Shown here piece by piece: positions 48,667 to 58,060 of a stretch of DNA of 64,000 nt. The stretch is taken from NCBI RefSeq assembly GCF_015674855.1, contig NZ_JADMLG010000016.1, positions 1-64,000 of the forward strand, given 5' to 3'. The notes beneath the pieces are model-generated. The model did not search any database, had not been told where the DNA came from, and worked only from the letters and a program-made list of their open reading frames with translations. The stretch's first letter is position 1. The number at the start of each line of letters is the position of its first letter. The position numbers were made by a program, and so were the translations under genes. Origin of the DNA: Nocardia bovistercoris. Its GTDB lineage: Bacteria > Actinomycetota > Actinomycetes > Mycobacteriales > Mycobacteriaceae.

Positions 48667-51090
48667 ATGGGTAACTCGTCGGGTCCGCCGAGTGCCGCGC
48701 CGGACACTCGGGCGATAGCGGAGAACTCCGGGCAACGGATGAGCGCCACCGCGCCCGAGACGCCGGTGCGGCAGCCGCGCGCGAGCGCGAAGCCGCAGGC
48801 GGGCGAAACGGCCACCTTGGCCGCATGGCTGGCCGCGCGCACCGACGCCCAGCTGGTGACCCTGCTGCACGTGCGCCCCGATCTGGCCGTGCCGCTGCCG
48901 TCCTCCATGACGGTGCTGGCCGCGCGGGCCCAGCAGCGCGCCTCGGTGCTGCGCGCCACCGACGACCTGGACACCCTCGAATTCGCCGTGGTGGAACTGC
49001 TGGTCGCGCACAGCGTCCGCCGCCCGGCGGGCGACGCCACGCCGCCGCACCGCAAGACCATCCAGGCCGCGGTGAAGGGCCGCGCGACCAAAGCCGCCCT
49101 CGACGCGGCCCTCGACCGGCTGAGCACGCGCGCACTGGTGTGGTTCGACGGCGACGCGGTGCACCTGGTGCCCGCCACCGCCGAGGCGCTGCCGTGGCCA
49201 CTCGGCAGCACCACCGAACTGCCGGACGCGCTGACCGAAACCGAGGTCGACGCGGCCCTGTCGGAGATCTCCCCGGCCGAACGCGCGCTGCTGGACAAAT
49301 TGGCCGCCACCGGTCCGCGCGGACGCAGCAAGGACGCCGCGCCGACCGCGCCGCCGGACCGGCCGATCCAGCGACTGCTCGCGCGGCGGCTGCTGCACCT
49401 CATCGATGAGGAGACCGTGGAACTGCCGGTCACGGTCGGCCAGATCCTGCGCGACGAACCGGTCACCCACCCGCACGCGCTGACCCCGCCGAAACCGCCG
49501 CAGCGCAAATACGCGGCGGCGGAGGTCAACGCCGTTGCCGCGGGCGAGGTGGGTGAGTTGCTCCGCCACAGCGACGGAGTGCTGGAGTCACTGGGCGCCG
49601 TGCCCGCACCGGCGCTACGGGCGGGCGGACTCGGCGTCCGTGAGCTGCGCCGGGTCGCCAAGCAGATCGGCGTGGAGGAACAGCGCGCGGGCCTGCTGGT
49701 CGAACTGCTCGCCGCCGCGAAACTCGTCGAGAAGGGCAGCCCCGACCTCGACGCCGACTCCGACGACGAGTTCTGGGCGCCCACTCCGGCCTCCGACGCC
49801 TGGCAGGCCGCCCCGCCCGCCCGGCGTTGGCTGGTGCTCGCGCGGGCCTGGCTGGAACTGGACCGGATGCCGTGGATGATCGGCATGCGCGACCCCAACG
49901 ACAAACCGCTGGCCGCGCTCGCCATCGAACTGCGCAACCCGCACGCCGTGCGCGACCGCAGGGCGATCCTCGACCTGCTGGCCGAATACCCGACCGGCAC
50001 CGCACTCGACGCGGGCGACGTCGCCAAACTGCTCGCGTGGCGACAACCGCGCAGGCGCAGGCATTTCCGCGCCGAAGCGGTCGGGCACGTGCTGCGCGAG
50101 GCGGGGGAACTCGGGCTGATCGGGCGCGGCGCGCTCGCCTCCCCGGCCCGCGCCCTGCTGCACGACGGGCCGACCAGCGCCGCCGACGCCGAAACCGCCA
50201 TGGCCGCGGCGCTTCCGGAACCGGTGGACCACGTCCTGGTGCAGGCGGATCTCACCGTGATCGCGCCCGGCCCGCTCGTGCCCGAACTCCAGCAGCGGAT
50301 CGCGCTGGTCGCCGATGTGGAATCCGCGGGCGCGGCCACCGTGTACCGGGTCGGCGAGACTTCGGTGCGGCGCGCGCTCGACGCGGGTCTGACCGCCGCG
50401 GAACTGCACGCGCTGTTCACGACCCACTCCCGTACCCCGGTCCCGCAGGCGCTGACCTATCTCATCGACGATGTCGCGAGGCGGCACGGCCAACTCCGCG
50501 CTGGAGTCGCGCAATCCTTCGTGCGCAGTGACGATCCCGCGCTGTTGGCGCAGGTGCTCGCCGCGCCGGTCGCGGGCGACCTGGCGCTGCGCGCGATCGC
50601 GCCGACGGTGGCGATCGCGCTCGCGCCGCTCGGCGAGGTGCTCGACGCGCTGCGCGGCGCCGGATTCGCGCCCGCGGGCGAGGACTCCTCGGGAGTGATC
50701 GTCGACCTGCGGCCGCACGGCGCGCGGATCGCGGCGCGGCCGTTGGCCCGTCAGCCGTATCGGCCGACGCCGCCGAGTACCGAACAACTGGAGTCGCTGG
50801 TCGCGGAGTTGCGTGCCGGTGACCGGGCGGCGGCGGCGCGTTCGGGTCGGTCGGTGCGCACCGACGGCACCCGCACGAGTACCGCCGCTACCCTGGCGCT
50901 ACTGCAATTGGCGGCCAGGGCGCGGCGGCAGGTGAACATCGGATACGTCGATGCGCAGGGGGTCGCGTCACAGCGGGTGGTCGAACCGCTCGAGGTTGGC
51001 AACGGCCAACTGGACGCGCGCGACCCCGTCACCGGGGCGGTCCGGCATTTCACACTGCACAGGATCGCGTCGGTGGCCTTGCTCGAGTGA
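48667..51090 (+). CDS. Helicase-C-terminal-like protein with WYL domain (Rv0862c-like)
   Basis: An 807-residue protein in the place of Rv0862c. It has no ATPase motor motifs. After a disordered N terminus there are winged-helix-like segments (FAVVELLVAHSVRR; RPIQRLLARRLLHL). A domain related to the C-terminal part of XPB helicases follows at about 518-615 (VDHVLVQADLTVIAPGPLVP; VYRVGETSVRRALDAGLTA). The C terminus is WYL-like (VNIGYVDAQGVASQRVVEPL). Together with the XPB gene nearby it may form a split DNA-repair or DNA-sensing machine; this is inference. ATG 48667 has GGGAG close upstream. Confidence 0.85.
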   Translation: MGNSSGPPSAAPDTRAIAENSGQRMSATAPETPVRQPRASAKPQAGETATLAAWLAARTDAQLVTLLHVRPDLAVPLPSSMTVLAARAQQRASVLRATDDLDTLEFAVVELLVAHSVRRPAGDATPPHRKTIQAAVKGRATKAALDAALDRLSTRALVWFDGDAVHLVPATAEALPWPLGSTTELPDALTETEVDAALSEISPAERALLDKLAATGPRGRSKDAAPTAPPDRPIQRLLARRLLHLIDEETVELPVTVGQILRDEPVTHPHALTPPKPPQRKYAAAEVNAVAAGEVGELLRHSDGVLESLGAVPAPALRAGGLGVRELRRVAKQIGVEEQRAGLLVELLAAAKLVEKGSPDLDADSDDEFWAPTPASDAWQAAPPARRWLVLARAWLELDRMPWMIGMRDPNDKPLAALAIELRNPHAVRDRRAILDLLAEYPTGTALDAGDVAKLLAWRQPRRRRHFRAEAVGHVLREAGELGLIGRGALASPARALLHDGPTSAADAETAMAAALPEPVDHVLVQADLTVIAPGPLVPELQQRIALVADVESAGAATVYRVGETSVRRALDAGLTAAELHALFTTHSRTPVPQALTYLIDDVARRHGQLRAGVAQSFVRSDDPALLAQVLAAPVAGDLALRAIAPTVAIALAPLGEVLDALRGAGFAPAGEDSSGVIVDLRPHGARIAARPLARQPYRPTPPSTEQLESLVAELRAGDRAAAARSGRSVRTDGTRTSTAATLALLQLAARARRQVNIGYVDAQGVASQRVVEPLEVGNGQLDARDPVTGAVRHFTLHRIASVALLE

Positions 51091-51096
51091 GTCGGG

Positions 51097-51618
51097 TCAG
51101 GGCTTGCCCGCGCAGTAGAGGGTTTTCGGGTCGGGGATCACGAAGAACTGATCGGAATCCGGGCCGCACAGCATTTCGTCGGTCTGGCCGTCGACGCGCT
51201 GCAGCACCTTGAAGGTGGCTTCGGTCGAGGTGCATTCCACCCACTTGTAGGGCGAGCTGCCGACGTCGTTGTAGCAGGAGTCCTGCTGGAAATTCGGCGC
51301 GAGGCACATGAACGTGGTTCCGCCGCTGGCCAGCGGCTCGGTGTAGCTGGTGTATTCCGACGCGCACGTGGAGGCGGTGTCGAAAACCTGGAAGACCTTG
51401 TAGACGCCCTTCGGCGAGGAGCAGTCGACCTGTTCACCCTTGGCGTCGGTCGCGGAGTTGTTCGTGAAGTTGATGCAGTCGCCGACCTTGGTCTTGGCGA
51501 CATCGGACTTGGTCAGATCATCGACAGTCGAACAACCTGTGATCGCTGCCGTGGCAGCGGCCACCGCCAGGAGCGCGGGCACGATTCTCGCCCGCAAACT
51601 CACGCCTGGGTAATTCAC
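51097..51618 (-). CDS. Lipoprotein of the LppU/SCO3897 type
   Basis: A 173-residue lipoprotein, with signal peptide and lipobox ending at C29 (AAITGC). The mature part carries seven cysteines spaced as disulfide pairs (GDCINF, VDCSSP, STCASEYTSY, FMCLAP, DSCYNDV, VECTS, MLCG, LYCAGKP contain them). It follows the pattern of actinobacterial LppU-type proteins, small exported proteins of unknown role. The start is GTG 51618. Its stop is seven bases from the convergent helicase-like gene. A CACGT-TTAG-ACGTG palindrome lies 30 bases upstream of the start. Confidence 0.75.
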   Translation of the reverse strand: MNYPGVSLRARIVPALLAVAAATAAITGCSTVDDLTKSDVAKTKVGDCINFTNNSATDAKGEQVDCSSPKGVYKVFQVFDTASTCASEYTSYTEPLASGGTTFMCLAPNFQQDSCYNDVGSSPYKWVECTSTEATFKVLQRVDGQTDEMLCGPDSDQFFVIPDPKTLYCAGKP

Positions 51619-51910
51619 GTGGAAAACCTCTCATACCGGAAAAATGTCACGTTTAGACGTGAACGCGGTGAGGATACCCGTAGGGCGCGGTGGCCGCATC
51701 AGTCCCGGCCGGTGAGGCGAAGCCTCAGAGCGTCAGACCGTACATCCCGAGCAGGGCGTAGCCGAGAATCCTGGGGACCACACCGGTCAGCAGCTGAAGT
51801 CCGAAACTGTTCACTCGCAATACCTTCCATAGAAACGCCCACATCGTGGACCTTTGCCCGTCTCACACACACTGTCGCGCGGAGGGGACCCGTCGTTACG
51901 CTTCGACAGT
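51619..51910. other. Divergent intergenic region with CACGT palindrome
   Basis: About 290 bases between the LppU-type lipoprotein and the coiled-coil gene. CACGT (51648-51652) and ACGTG (51657-51661) form an inverted repeat around TTAG, and TTCACGTGGA at 51615-51624 repeats the CACGTG core next to the GTG start. No gene is supported here. Confidence 0.45.
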
Positions 51911-53095
51911 ATGAACCTCGCGGAGGCCGCACGCGACCTGTACGGGCGCGACCCCGCCGAGTTCGTCGCGGCGCGCACCGCCATGGCGAACGCGGCCAGA
52001 CACGCGGGCGACAAACACCTGGCCGCCGAGATAACCCGCCTGCGCAGACCCACCGTCACCGCGTGGACGGTCAACCTGCTCGCCCGCTCCGCACCCGAGG
52101 AGGTCGAGGCCCTGCTGCGCCTCGGCTCGGCTCTGCGCACCGCCCAGCGCGAACTGTCCGGCGAACGGCTGCGCACCCTCGGCGCCCAACGCCAGCAGGC
52201 CGTTACCGCACTGGCCAAACGCGCGAGCGAACTGGCTGCCGAAGCGGGCCGCCCCGTCAGCGCCACGATCCAGCGCGAGATCGGCCAGACCCTGTCCGCC
52301 GCCCTCGCCGACCCCGAAGTAGCCAACCGCATCGCCGAGGCCACCTTGGCGACAGCGGCCACCTACGAGGGCTTCGGCCCCCGAGAACCCGCACTGACCG
52401 CCGTACCCGCACTCGCATCCGACGCTGTCGACGACGCCGAATCAGTAGGCGCACATAGGGAATTCACGAATGCGCCCAAGGCCGCAGCCACAGCTTCCGG
52501 ACACCCCGCGAAGCGGAGCTCCGAAGACGCCGCGGCCACGGACTCCGAGCGAATCGCGACAATCGGGGACGACCGCGCCACCCACGAGACCGGGCACTCG
52601 ACGCCTGCCGACACCGAGTCGTCCACGACAACCGAGGCGGAACGTACCGGGGCAACCGGGGGCCGGCGCGCCGCCACGATCTCGACCGACCGTTCGGCGA
52701 CGATGAGCGACGGCTCCACCGAGCCTGAACTCGCGGCGACCACAGCGCCGAAAAGCGCTCGCGAGCAGGCACAGCGGCAAACGCGCGAGGAGGCGCGGCG
52801 GCAAACGCGCGAGGAGGCGCGGCGGGAGCTCGAGCGGGCGCGGGGGGCCGTGGAATCGGCTGAGGGTGAGGCGGATTCCGCGCGGCGGGACGCGGAACTG
52901 GCGACCCGGCGGCTCGCGGAGATCGATGAGCGCCTGACCGAATTGCGGGCGGCACTCGAGCACGCCGAGCAGCAGCGGCAGTTCGCGCGTTCCGCCGAAC
53001 GCGATGCGCGCGAACAGCTTCGGCAGGCGCGGCGGCGCGTCGAGCGGGCCGAGCGGCGGGAGCGGCGCGCCCGCGAGCAGGTGGACGGCGACTAG
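51911..53095 (+). CDS. Conserved hypothetical with basic N terminus and C-terminal coiled coil
   Basis: A 394-residue protein with three parts. Residues 1-150 are helical and conserved-looking (AARDLYGRDPAEFVAARTAM; LRRPTVTAWTVNLLARSAPEEV), a pattern I have seen in uncharacterised actinobacterial proteins. Residues 155-290 are a Ser/Thr/Glu/Ala-rich spacer. Residues 290-394 are an Arg/Glu/Ala-rich coiled coil starting in two identical RQTREEAR units. ATG 51911 lacks a clear ribosome site. Its TAG shares CTAG (53092-53095) with the stop of the convergent peptidase gene. The function is unknown; a DNA- or membrane-associated scaffold would suit the composition. Confidence 0.7.
   Translation: MNLAEAARDLYGRDPAEFVAARTAMANAARHAGDKHLAAEITRLRRPTVTAWTVNLLARSAPEEVEALLRLGSALRTAQRELSGERLRTLGAQRQQAVTALAKRASELAAEAGRPVSATIQREIGQTLSAALADPEVANRIAEATLATAATYEGFGPREPALTAVPALASDAVDDAESVGAHREFTNAPKAAATASGHPAKRSSEDAAATDSERIATIGDDRATHETGHSTPADTESSTTTEAERTGATGGRRAATISTDRSATMSDGSTEPELAATTAPKSAREQAQRQTREEARRQTREEARRELERARGAVESAEGEADSARRDAELATRRLAEIDERLTELRAALEHAEQQRQFARSAERDAREQLRQARRRVERAERRERRAREQVDGD
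52775..52822 (+). repeat. 24-base tandem duplication in the coiled-coil gene
   Basis: CGGCAAACGCGCGAGGAGGC plus GCGG (24 bases) is present twice head to tail at 52775-52798 and 52799-52822, encoding two RQTREEAR octads at the start of the coiled coil. The two copies are identical. Confidence 0.88.
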
Positions 53096-54513
53096 CCGCG
53101 CAGTGCACCGGGGAAGAGGTATTCCTCCGGCGGGACGGTTTCGGAGTCGAGCCAGGCGTGGAAGAAGCCGGTCAGGTCGGTGGTCGTCTTCTTCTGGACG
53201 AAGGCGCGCAGGTCCGCCATGGAGGCGTTGTCGTAGCTGTGCGCGGCGATGAATTCGCGGAGTGCGCCGAAGAATACGGCGTCACCGAGTTGGGCGCGCA
53301 GCGCGTGCAGGAACAGTGGTCCGCGGTAGTACACCGACGAGAATTCCTGTCCGGGGCCCGGATTCGCGAGCGGGATCAGCCAGAAGCGTTCGTTGTCACG
53401 CCGTTCGGCGATCGTCTCGCGATAGACGGCATCCACATCGACGCCTTCCATCCGTTCCGGCCACAGGTAGTCGGCGGTGTAGCTGGCGAAGCATTCGTTG
53501 AGGCAGATGTCCGGCCAGGCCCGTATCGATACCGAATCGCCCCACCACTGGTGCGCGATCTCGTGGACGACGGTCTGCAAGTCGGTCCACGGCGCGTAGA
53601 TCGGCCTGGTCTGGGTCTCCAGGGAGAAGTCGATGTCGGCGTCGACGTAGATGCCGCCCGCCGCCTCGAACGGGTAGGGACCGTAGAGCGCCTCGGCGAA
53701 ATCCAGGATTTCCGGTAGCCGCTCCTCGTCCTCCCGGTTGTGGGTGGCGGCGGGGGCGAACGCGCTGAGCAGTGGTGTGCCGTCGGCGCGGCGCTGCTCC
53801 AGGTATTCGAACCGGTCGATGGCGACGGTGGTCAGGTAGCCGAGCGACGGGCGGCGCGACTCCCAGCTGACCGTGCGGCGGTCACCGGCGACGGTGTCGG
53901 CGGTGCGAAGGCCGTTGGAGACCACGTCCCAGTCGGCGGGGACGGTGGCGTGCAGCGTGAACGTCGCCTTGTCCAGCGGCGTGTCGTTGAGTGGGTACCA
54001 GCTGGTCGCCGAATGCGGTTCACCAGCGACGAACGCGCCGCCGCTGTCGGCGTAGGTCCAGCCCTCGCCGGGACGGTTCTCCGCCACGCCCGCGTAGTCG
54101 ACGGTCACCGTGAACGGCAGTCCGGGCAGCGGCGGAGCCAGCGGGGTCACGGTGAGTTCGTGTTCGCCGTTGCGGTCGAAGCCCGCGGGCAGGTTGTTGA
54201 CCGAGACCATCGCGACCTCCGGCCCCGCGTAGTCGAGGTTGAACGCGCGCAACGCTTGCGTGGCGGTGGCGTCGATTCGGGTGCGGCCGCGCAGTTCGTG
54301 ACTCGACGGGTCGTAGTCGATGCTGACGTCGTAGTGGCCGACGTCGTAGCCGCCGTTGCCGTCATCGGGATAGTAGGGGTCACCGAGTCCGGCGGCGCCG
54401 ACGAAGGGGTCGGCGTGCGCGATCGCGGGTTGGGTCACGGCGGAGGCGACGGTCAGCGCGAGTATCGCGGCCAGACACGCACGCCCGGTGTTCCACAGCC
54501 CCGACAACCTCAC
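53092..54513 (-). CDS. Secreted M1-family zinc metallopeptidase
   Basis: Exported aminopeptidase-like enzyme of 473 residues with a signal peptide (about 1-34, ending AIAHADP). The gluzincin site is complete: H317-E318-x-x-H321 in VHEIAHQWWGD and E340 in LNECFASY, where most relatives have NEGFA. The exopeptidase region reads FSLETQTRP in place of GAMEN, and VYYRGPLFLHAL provides the catalytic tyrosine. The C-terminal helical domain of PepN is missing, as is usual for these short secreted forms. The start is GTG 54513. The substrate is unknown. Confidence 0.9.
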   Translation of the reverse strand: MRLSGLWNTGRACLAAILALTVASAVTQPAIAHADPFVGAAGLGDPYYPDDGNGGYDVGHYDVSIDYDPSSHELRGRTRIDATATQALRAFNLDYAGPEVAMVSVNNLPAGFDRNGEHELTVTPLAPPLPGLPFTVTVDYAGVAENRPGEGWTYADSGGAFVAGEPHSATSWYPLNDTPLDKATFTLHATVPADWDVVSNGLRTADTVAGDRRTVSWESRRPSLGYLTTVAIDRFEYLEQRRADGTPLLSAFAPAATHNREDEERLPEILDFAEALYGPYPFEAAGGIYVDADIDFSLETQTRPIYAPWTDLQTVVHEIAHQWWGDSVSIRAWPDICLNECFASYTADYLWPERMEGVDVDAVYRETIAERRDNERFWLIPLANPGPGQEFSSVYYRGPLFLHALRAQLGDAVFFGALREFIAAHSYDNASMADLRAFVQKKTTTDLTGFFHAWLDSETVPPEEYLFPGALRG

Positions 54514-54614
54514 TCGCGCACCTTCCCCTTCTCTCGAATCGGCTCTCGAATCGGCTCAGCGCGCCACGGACGATCGGGTACGACTCGCTTCGGCACCGCT
54601 GGATGGTAGTCGGT

Positions 54615-55268
54615 TCAGTCGGTCGCGCCGCTGATCGCCACCGACGCGCCGAGCCCGACGATCATCGCGCCGCCCGCCCCACCCACGGCCTCCAACCTAC
54701 GCGGTGATCGCGCGAACCAGTTCCGCGCGGCCGCGGCCAGCAAGGCCCACGCGCTGTCGGAGACCAGCGCGATCGCGATGAACACGCTGCCGAGCACCAG
54801 GAATTGCAGCGGCAGCGGACCCGCCGACGGCTCGATGAAATGCGGAAGGACGGCAGCGAAGAACACGATCGCCTTCGGATTGGTCACCCCGACCGTGAAG
54901 CTCTGTCGCAGCACCCGCAGCGCCGAGGCGCGCGCGTCGAGGTCCGATTCGGCGAGTCCGCTCATCGCCTCGCGCAGCGACTTACGCTCCCGGATCGCCT
55001 GGATGCCCAGGTGGATGAGGTACAGCGCGCCCGCGAACTTCACCGCCGTGAGCGCGAACGACGAGGCCATGAGCACCGTGCCGAGCCCGACCGCGACGAA
55101 CAGCAGTGCCAGGTAGACCCCCGCCGCGTGGCCGAGCACCGACAGCAGTGCGGCGCGGCGGCCGAGGGTGAGCGCACGGCCTATGGTGAACAAGACGCCG
55201 GGGCCCGGCACCACGATCAGGATGAACGCCGCGGCGACGAAGGCGAGCAGATTCGAGAGCGGGACCAT
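54615..55268 (-). CDS. LysE/RhtB-family exporter
   Basis: A 217-residue membrane protein with about six helices and the family signature VPGPGVLFTIGRALTLGRRAAL near the N terminus, then GALYLIHLGIQAIRERKS and GVTNPKAIVFFAAVLPHFI. Such proteins export amino acids or related small metabolites. ATG 55268 is the start. A second, distinct LysE-family gene is found at 58061-58705; they are separate copies, not a tandem pair. Confidence 0.92.
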   Translation of the reverse strand: MVPLSNLLAFVAAAFILIVVPGPGVLFTIGRALTLGRRAALLSVLGHAAGVYLALLFVAVGLGTVLMASSFALTAVKFAGALYLIHLGIQAIRERKSLREAMSGLAESDLDARASALRVLRQSFTVGVTNPKAIVFFAAVLPHFIEPSAGPLPLQFLVLGSVFIAIALVSDSAWALLAAAARNWFARSPRRLEAVGGAGGAMIVGLGASVAISGATD

Positions 55269-55349
55269 GAGCCGAGTCTAGAACGCGGCGCAACCGCTTT
55301 TACGGTGATGTATTCGAATACTTATGTGCCACAAAAAAGTTCGAAGCGA

Positions 55350-56018
55350 TCATGAACCCAGGTCGCCCGGCAGCTGCTGCGGATCGAGCAGCAGGCGCTT
55401 GGCCGAAGTGGTGCGCACCTTGGCGGCGAGTTCGAGATTGTCGGTGAGCAACCGCCACTCGACCTCACTGATGGCCGCGCGCGCCTGCTCGATCACCCGC
55501 GCATCCCTGGTGCCCCACGCGATGGGCATCGCACTCACTACCTGCCAGCGCTCCCCGACCTGACGTGGCGCGCGCTCGTGGCGAACCGCGACCGACGGCA
55601 CCCGTTCACCGGCCCGTTTGTGATGTCCGGGCAGGTCACGCACCTTCCTGGTGACCAGCGCGTAGCGCGAATCCCCCGCCTCGGGACCCGATACGTCGAC
55701 CAGGGCGAGCAGCACCACCCCCGAGGGGTTGGTCTCCGAGACCACCGCGGGCACCAGTTCGCCATCGGCGTACAGCCTGTCGATGCCCGCGCGGTGCGGC
55801 GCCGACAGCGTGACCCACAGGGCAACCACCGCGCCGAGCGCGAACGCGACGGCGAGCAGATACGACCACGGATGGTTCAACCAGATCAGCAAGGCCGTCG
55901 CCGCGGTCGCGAGCACCGTCGCGGCGATCGAGAGCAGGCGGAACCTGCGCAGGTCGGCGAACACTTCGTTCACCGCATGGGCGTGGCTGCGGTCCACCGC
56001 GAATTCGAAGCGTCGCAC
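55350..56018 (-). CDS. Membrane protein of the DUF3239 type
   Basis: A 222-residue protein with two adjacent helices (about 28-47 and 51-70) and a large cytoplasmic C-terminal domain (LYADGELVPAVVSETNPSGVVLLALVDVS, in parts ELVPAVVSETNPSG; YALVTRKVRDLPGHHKRAGERVP), ending WRLLTDNLELAAKVR. I associate it with DUF3239, from memory. The start is ATG 56018. It lies 40 bases upstream of nothing on its strand but follows the XPB gene in the same direction, so both may share a transcript. Confidence 0.72.
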   Translation of the reverse strand: MRRFEFAVDRSHAHAVNEVFADLRRFRLLSIAATVLATAATALLIWLNHPWSYLLAVAFALGAVVALWVTLSAPHRAGIDRLYADGELVPAVVSETNPSGVVLLALVDVSGPEAGDSRYALVTRKVRDLPGHHKRAGERVPSVAVRHERAPRQVGERWQVVSAMPIAWGTRDARVIEQARAAISEVEWRLLTDNLELAAKVRTTSAKRLLLDPQQLPGDLGS

Positions 56019-56058
56019 ATCCTCTTCCTAGCACACGTTGTGGAGGTTATGCCTCCAC

Positions 56059-57717
56059 TTATCCGATGGCAGGTCCCAGCAAGTCGTCGGCGTCGGTGAT
56101 GCGGTAGGCATACCCCTGTTCGGCGAGGAAGCGCTGCCGATGCGCCGCGTACTCGGCGTCCAGCGTGTCACGCGCGACGACGGAATAGAAGTGCGCCTGC
56201 CCGCCGTCCTGCTTGGGCCGCAACAACCGACCCAGCCGCTGCGCCTCTTCCTGGCGCGACCCGAAGGTCCCCGAAACCTGCACCGCGACAGACGCTTCGG
56301 GTAGGTCGATGGAGAAGTTCGCGACCTTGCTCACCACGAGCACCGGAATCTCACCGCGCCGGAAGGCGTCGAAAAGCTCTTCGCGCTCTTTGGTTTTCGT
56401 GGAACCCTGGATCACCGGAGCGTCCAGCGCGACACCGAGTTCGTCCAGTTGGTCGAGATAGGCGCCGATCACCAGGGTCGGCGCATCGGCGTGCCGCGCC
56501 AGGATCGACTCCACCACCGCGATCTTGGTGCGCGCCGTCGAGCACAGCTTGTAGCGCTCCTCCGGTTCCGCGGTGGCATACGTCATCCGCTCGGCATCGG
56601 TGAGCGTGACCCGCACCTCGACACAGTCGGCGGGCGCGATCCACCCCTGCGCCTCGATGTCCTTCCACGGCGCGTCGTAGCGCTTGGGTCCGATCAGGGA
56701 GAACACATCGCCCTCCCGGCCGTCCTCGCGGACCAGCGTTGCCGTGAGACCGAGCCGCCGCCGCGACTGGAGATCAGCCGTCATCCGGAAGACCGGCGCG
56801 GGCAGCAGGTGGACCTCGTCGTAGATGACCAGACCCCAGTCCCGGCTGTCGAACAGCTCCAGATGCTTGTACTCGCCCTTGGTACGGCGGGTGATCACTT
56901 GATACGTCGCGATGGTGACCGGGCGGATCTCCTTGCGCTCACCGGAGTACTCGCCGATCTCCTCCTCGGTGAGCGAGGTGCGGGCGAGCAGTTCGCGCCG
57001 CCACTGCCGCCCGGCGACGGTATTGGTGACCAGGATCAACGTGGTGGCCTTCGCCTGCGCCATGGCCGCGGCGCCGACCATGGTCTTGCCCGCGCCGCAG
57101 GGCAGCACGACCACGCCGGAGCCGCCGGCCCAGAACGAGTCCGCCGCCATCTGCTGATAGTCGCGCAGCTCCCAGTGACCGCCCTCGTAGTCGAGGTCGA
57201 TCGGATGGGCCTCCCCGTCGACGTAACCCGCCAGATCCTCGGCGGGCCAGCCGATCTTCAACAGCATCTGCTTGATGCGCCCGCGTTCGGAAGGGTGCAC
57301 CTGCACGGTGTCGTCGTCGAGGCGGTTGCCGATCATCGGCGCGATCTTCTTGTGCCGCAGCACCTCTTCGAGCACCGCGCGATCCAGGCTGACCAGTGTC
57401 AACCCGTGCGCCGGATGCTTGACCAGCTGCAACCGCCCGTAGCGGGCCATGGTGTCGACGATGTCGACCAGCAGCGGCTGCGGCACCGCGTACCGGGAAT
57501 AGGTGACAAGCGCGTCGACGACCTGTTCGGCGTCGTGCCCGGCCGCACGCGCGTTCCACAGCGCCAGCGGCGTGATCCGGTAGGTGTGCACGTGCTCGGG
57601 CGCGCGCTCCAACTCGGCGAACGGCGCGATGGCCTGGCGCGCCATGTCGGAGGACTCGTGGTCGATCTCCAACAACAGCGTCTTGTCACTCTGCACGATC
57701 AACGGACCGTCGGTCAC
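56059..57717 (-). CDS. DNA repair helicase XPB (bacterial ERCC3-like)
   Basis: Superfamily 2 helicase with 3'-5' polarity, related to eukaryotic XPB and orthologous in place and sequence to M. tuberculosis Rv0861c. The 552-residue protein has an N-terminal damage-recognition-like region (IVQSDKTLLLEIDH), motif Q/I LPCGAGKT (205-212), DEVH (300-303), TAT motif III, the XPB-specific RED motif (330-332) and C-terminal motifs ASVAVQVSGTFGSRQEEAQRLGRLLRP, given here in parts (QVSGTFGSRQEEAQRLGRLL). ATG 57717 is the start. It works in DNA opening or repair in the cytoplasm; its nuclease partner in archaea (Bax1) has no counterpart here. Confidence 0.95.
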   Translation of the reverse strand: MTDGPLIVQSDKTLLLEIDHESSDMARQAIAPFAELERAPEHVHTYRITPLALWNARAAGHDAEQVVDALVTYSRYAVPQPLLVDIVDTMARYGRLQLVKHPAHGLTLVSLDRAVLEEVLRHKKIAPMIGNRLDDDTVQVHPSERGRIKQMLLKIGWPAEDLAGYVDGEAHPIDLDYEGGHWELRDYQQMAADSFWAGGSGVVVLPCGAGKTMVGAAAMAQAKATTLILVTNTVAGRQWRRELLARTSLTEEEIGEYSGERKEIRPVTIATYQVITRRTKGEYKHLELFDSRDWGLVIYDEVHLLPAPVFRMTADLQSRRRLGLTATLVREDGREGDVFSLIGPKRYDAPWKDIEAQGWIAPADCVEVRVTLTDAERMTYATAEPEERYKLCSTARTKIAVVESILARHADAPTLVIGAYLDQLDELGVALDAPVIQGSTKTKEREELFDAFRRGEIPVLVVSKVANFSIDLPEASVAVQVSGTFGSRQEEAQRLGRLLRPKQDGGQAHFYSVVARDTLDAEYAAHRQRFLAEQGYAYRITDADDLLGPAIG

Positions 57718-58060
57718 AGTCTCTCCTCGTATCCGGTAGGTCGAACGCGCCGCCGACCACCCACCCCTTCACACCGACCCGCCCATTCTCCCCGAGACCA
57801 CCGACAACCGGGAGCGCGGGACCATCGAGCCCGCGTCGGCGCGGTGCGGCCGTTGGCGCGACACTACAGCGCCACGGCCTCGGGATTTGTTCCGCGCCCC
57901 GATCGGGCGCCGCCGATCACCCCGTGCGCACCGATGGCGCGGGCTGCCGCGAAGTAGGCCGTCGCCGCGGCGGCGCGCTCACGTCACGTGACCGACGAGC
58001 GGGCCACCGGCGCCGAAGTGGACCGAGACGCGCGCGGCCACGGTCAGCGACGATCGACCC
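57718..58060. other. Divergent intergenic region between XPB and LysE genes
   Basis: About 340 bases. GGAGAG at 57719-57724 (minus strand) is the ribosome site of the XPB gene. I see no gene, tRNA, tandem repeat or strong palindrome in the remainder; CACGTCACGTG-like bases occur once, near 57980-57991 (CTCACGTCACGTGA). Confidence 0.4.
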
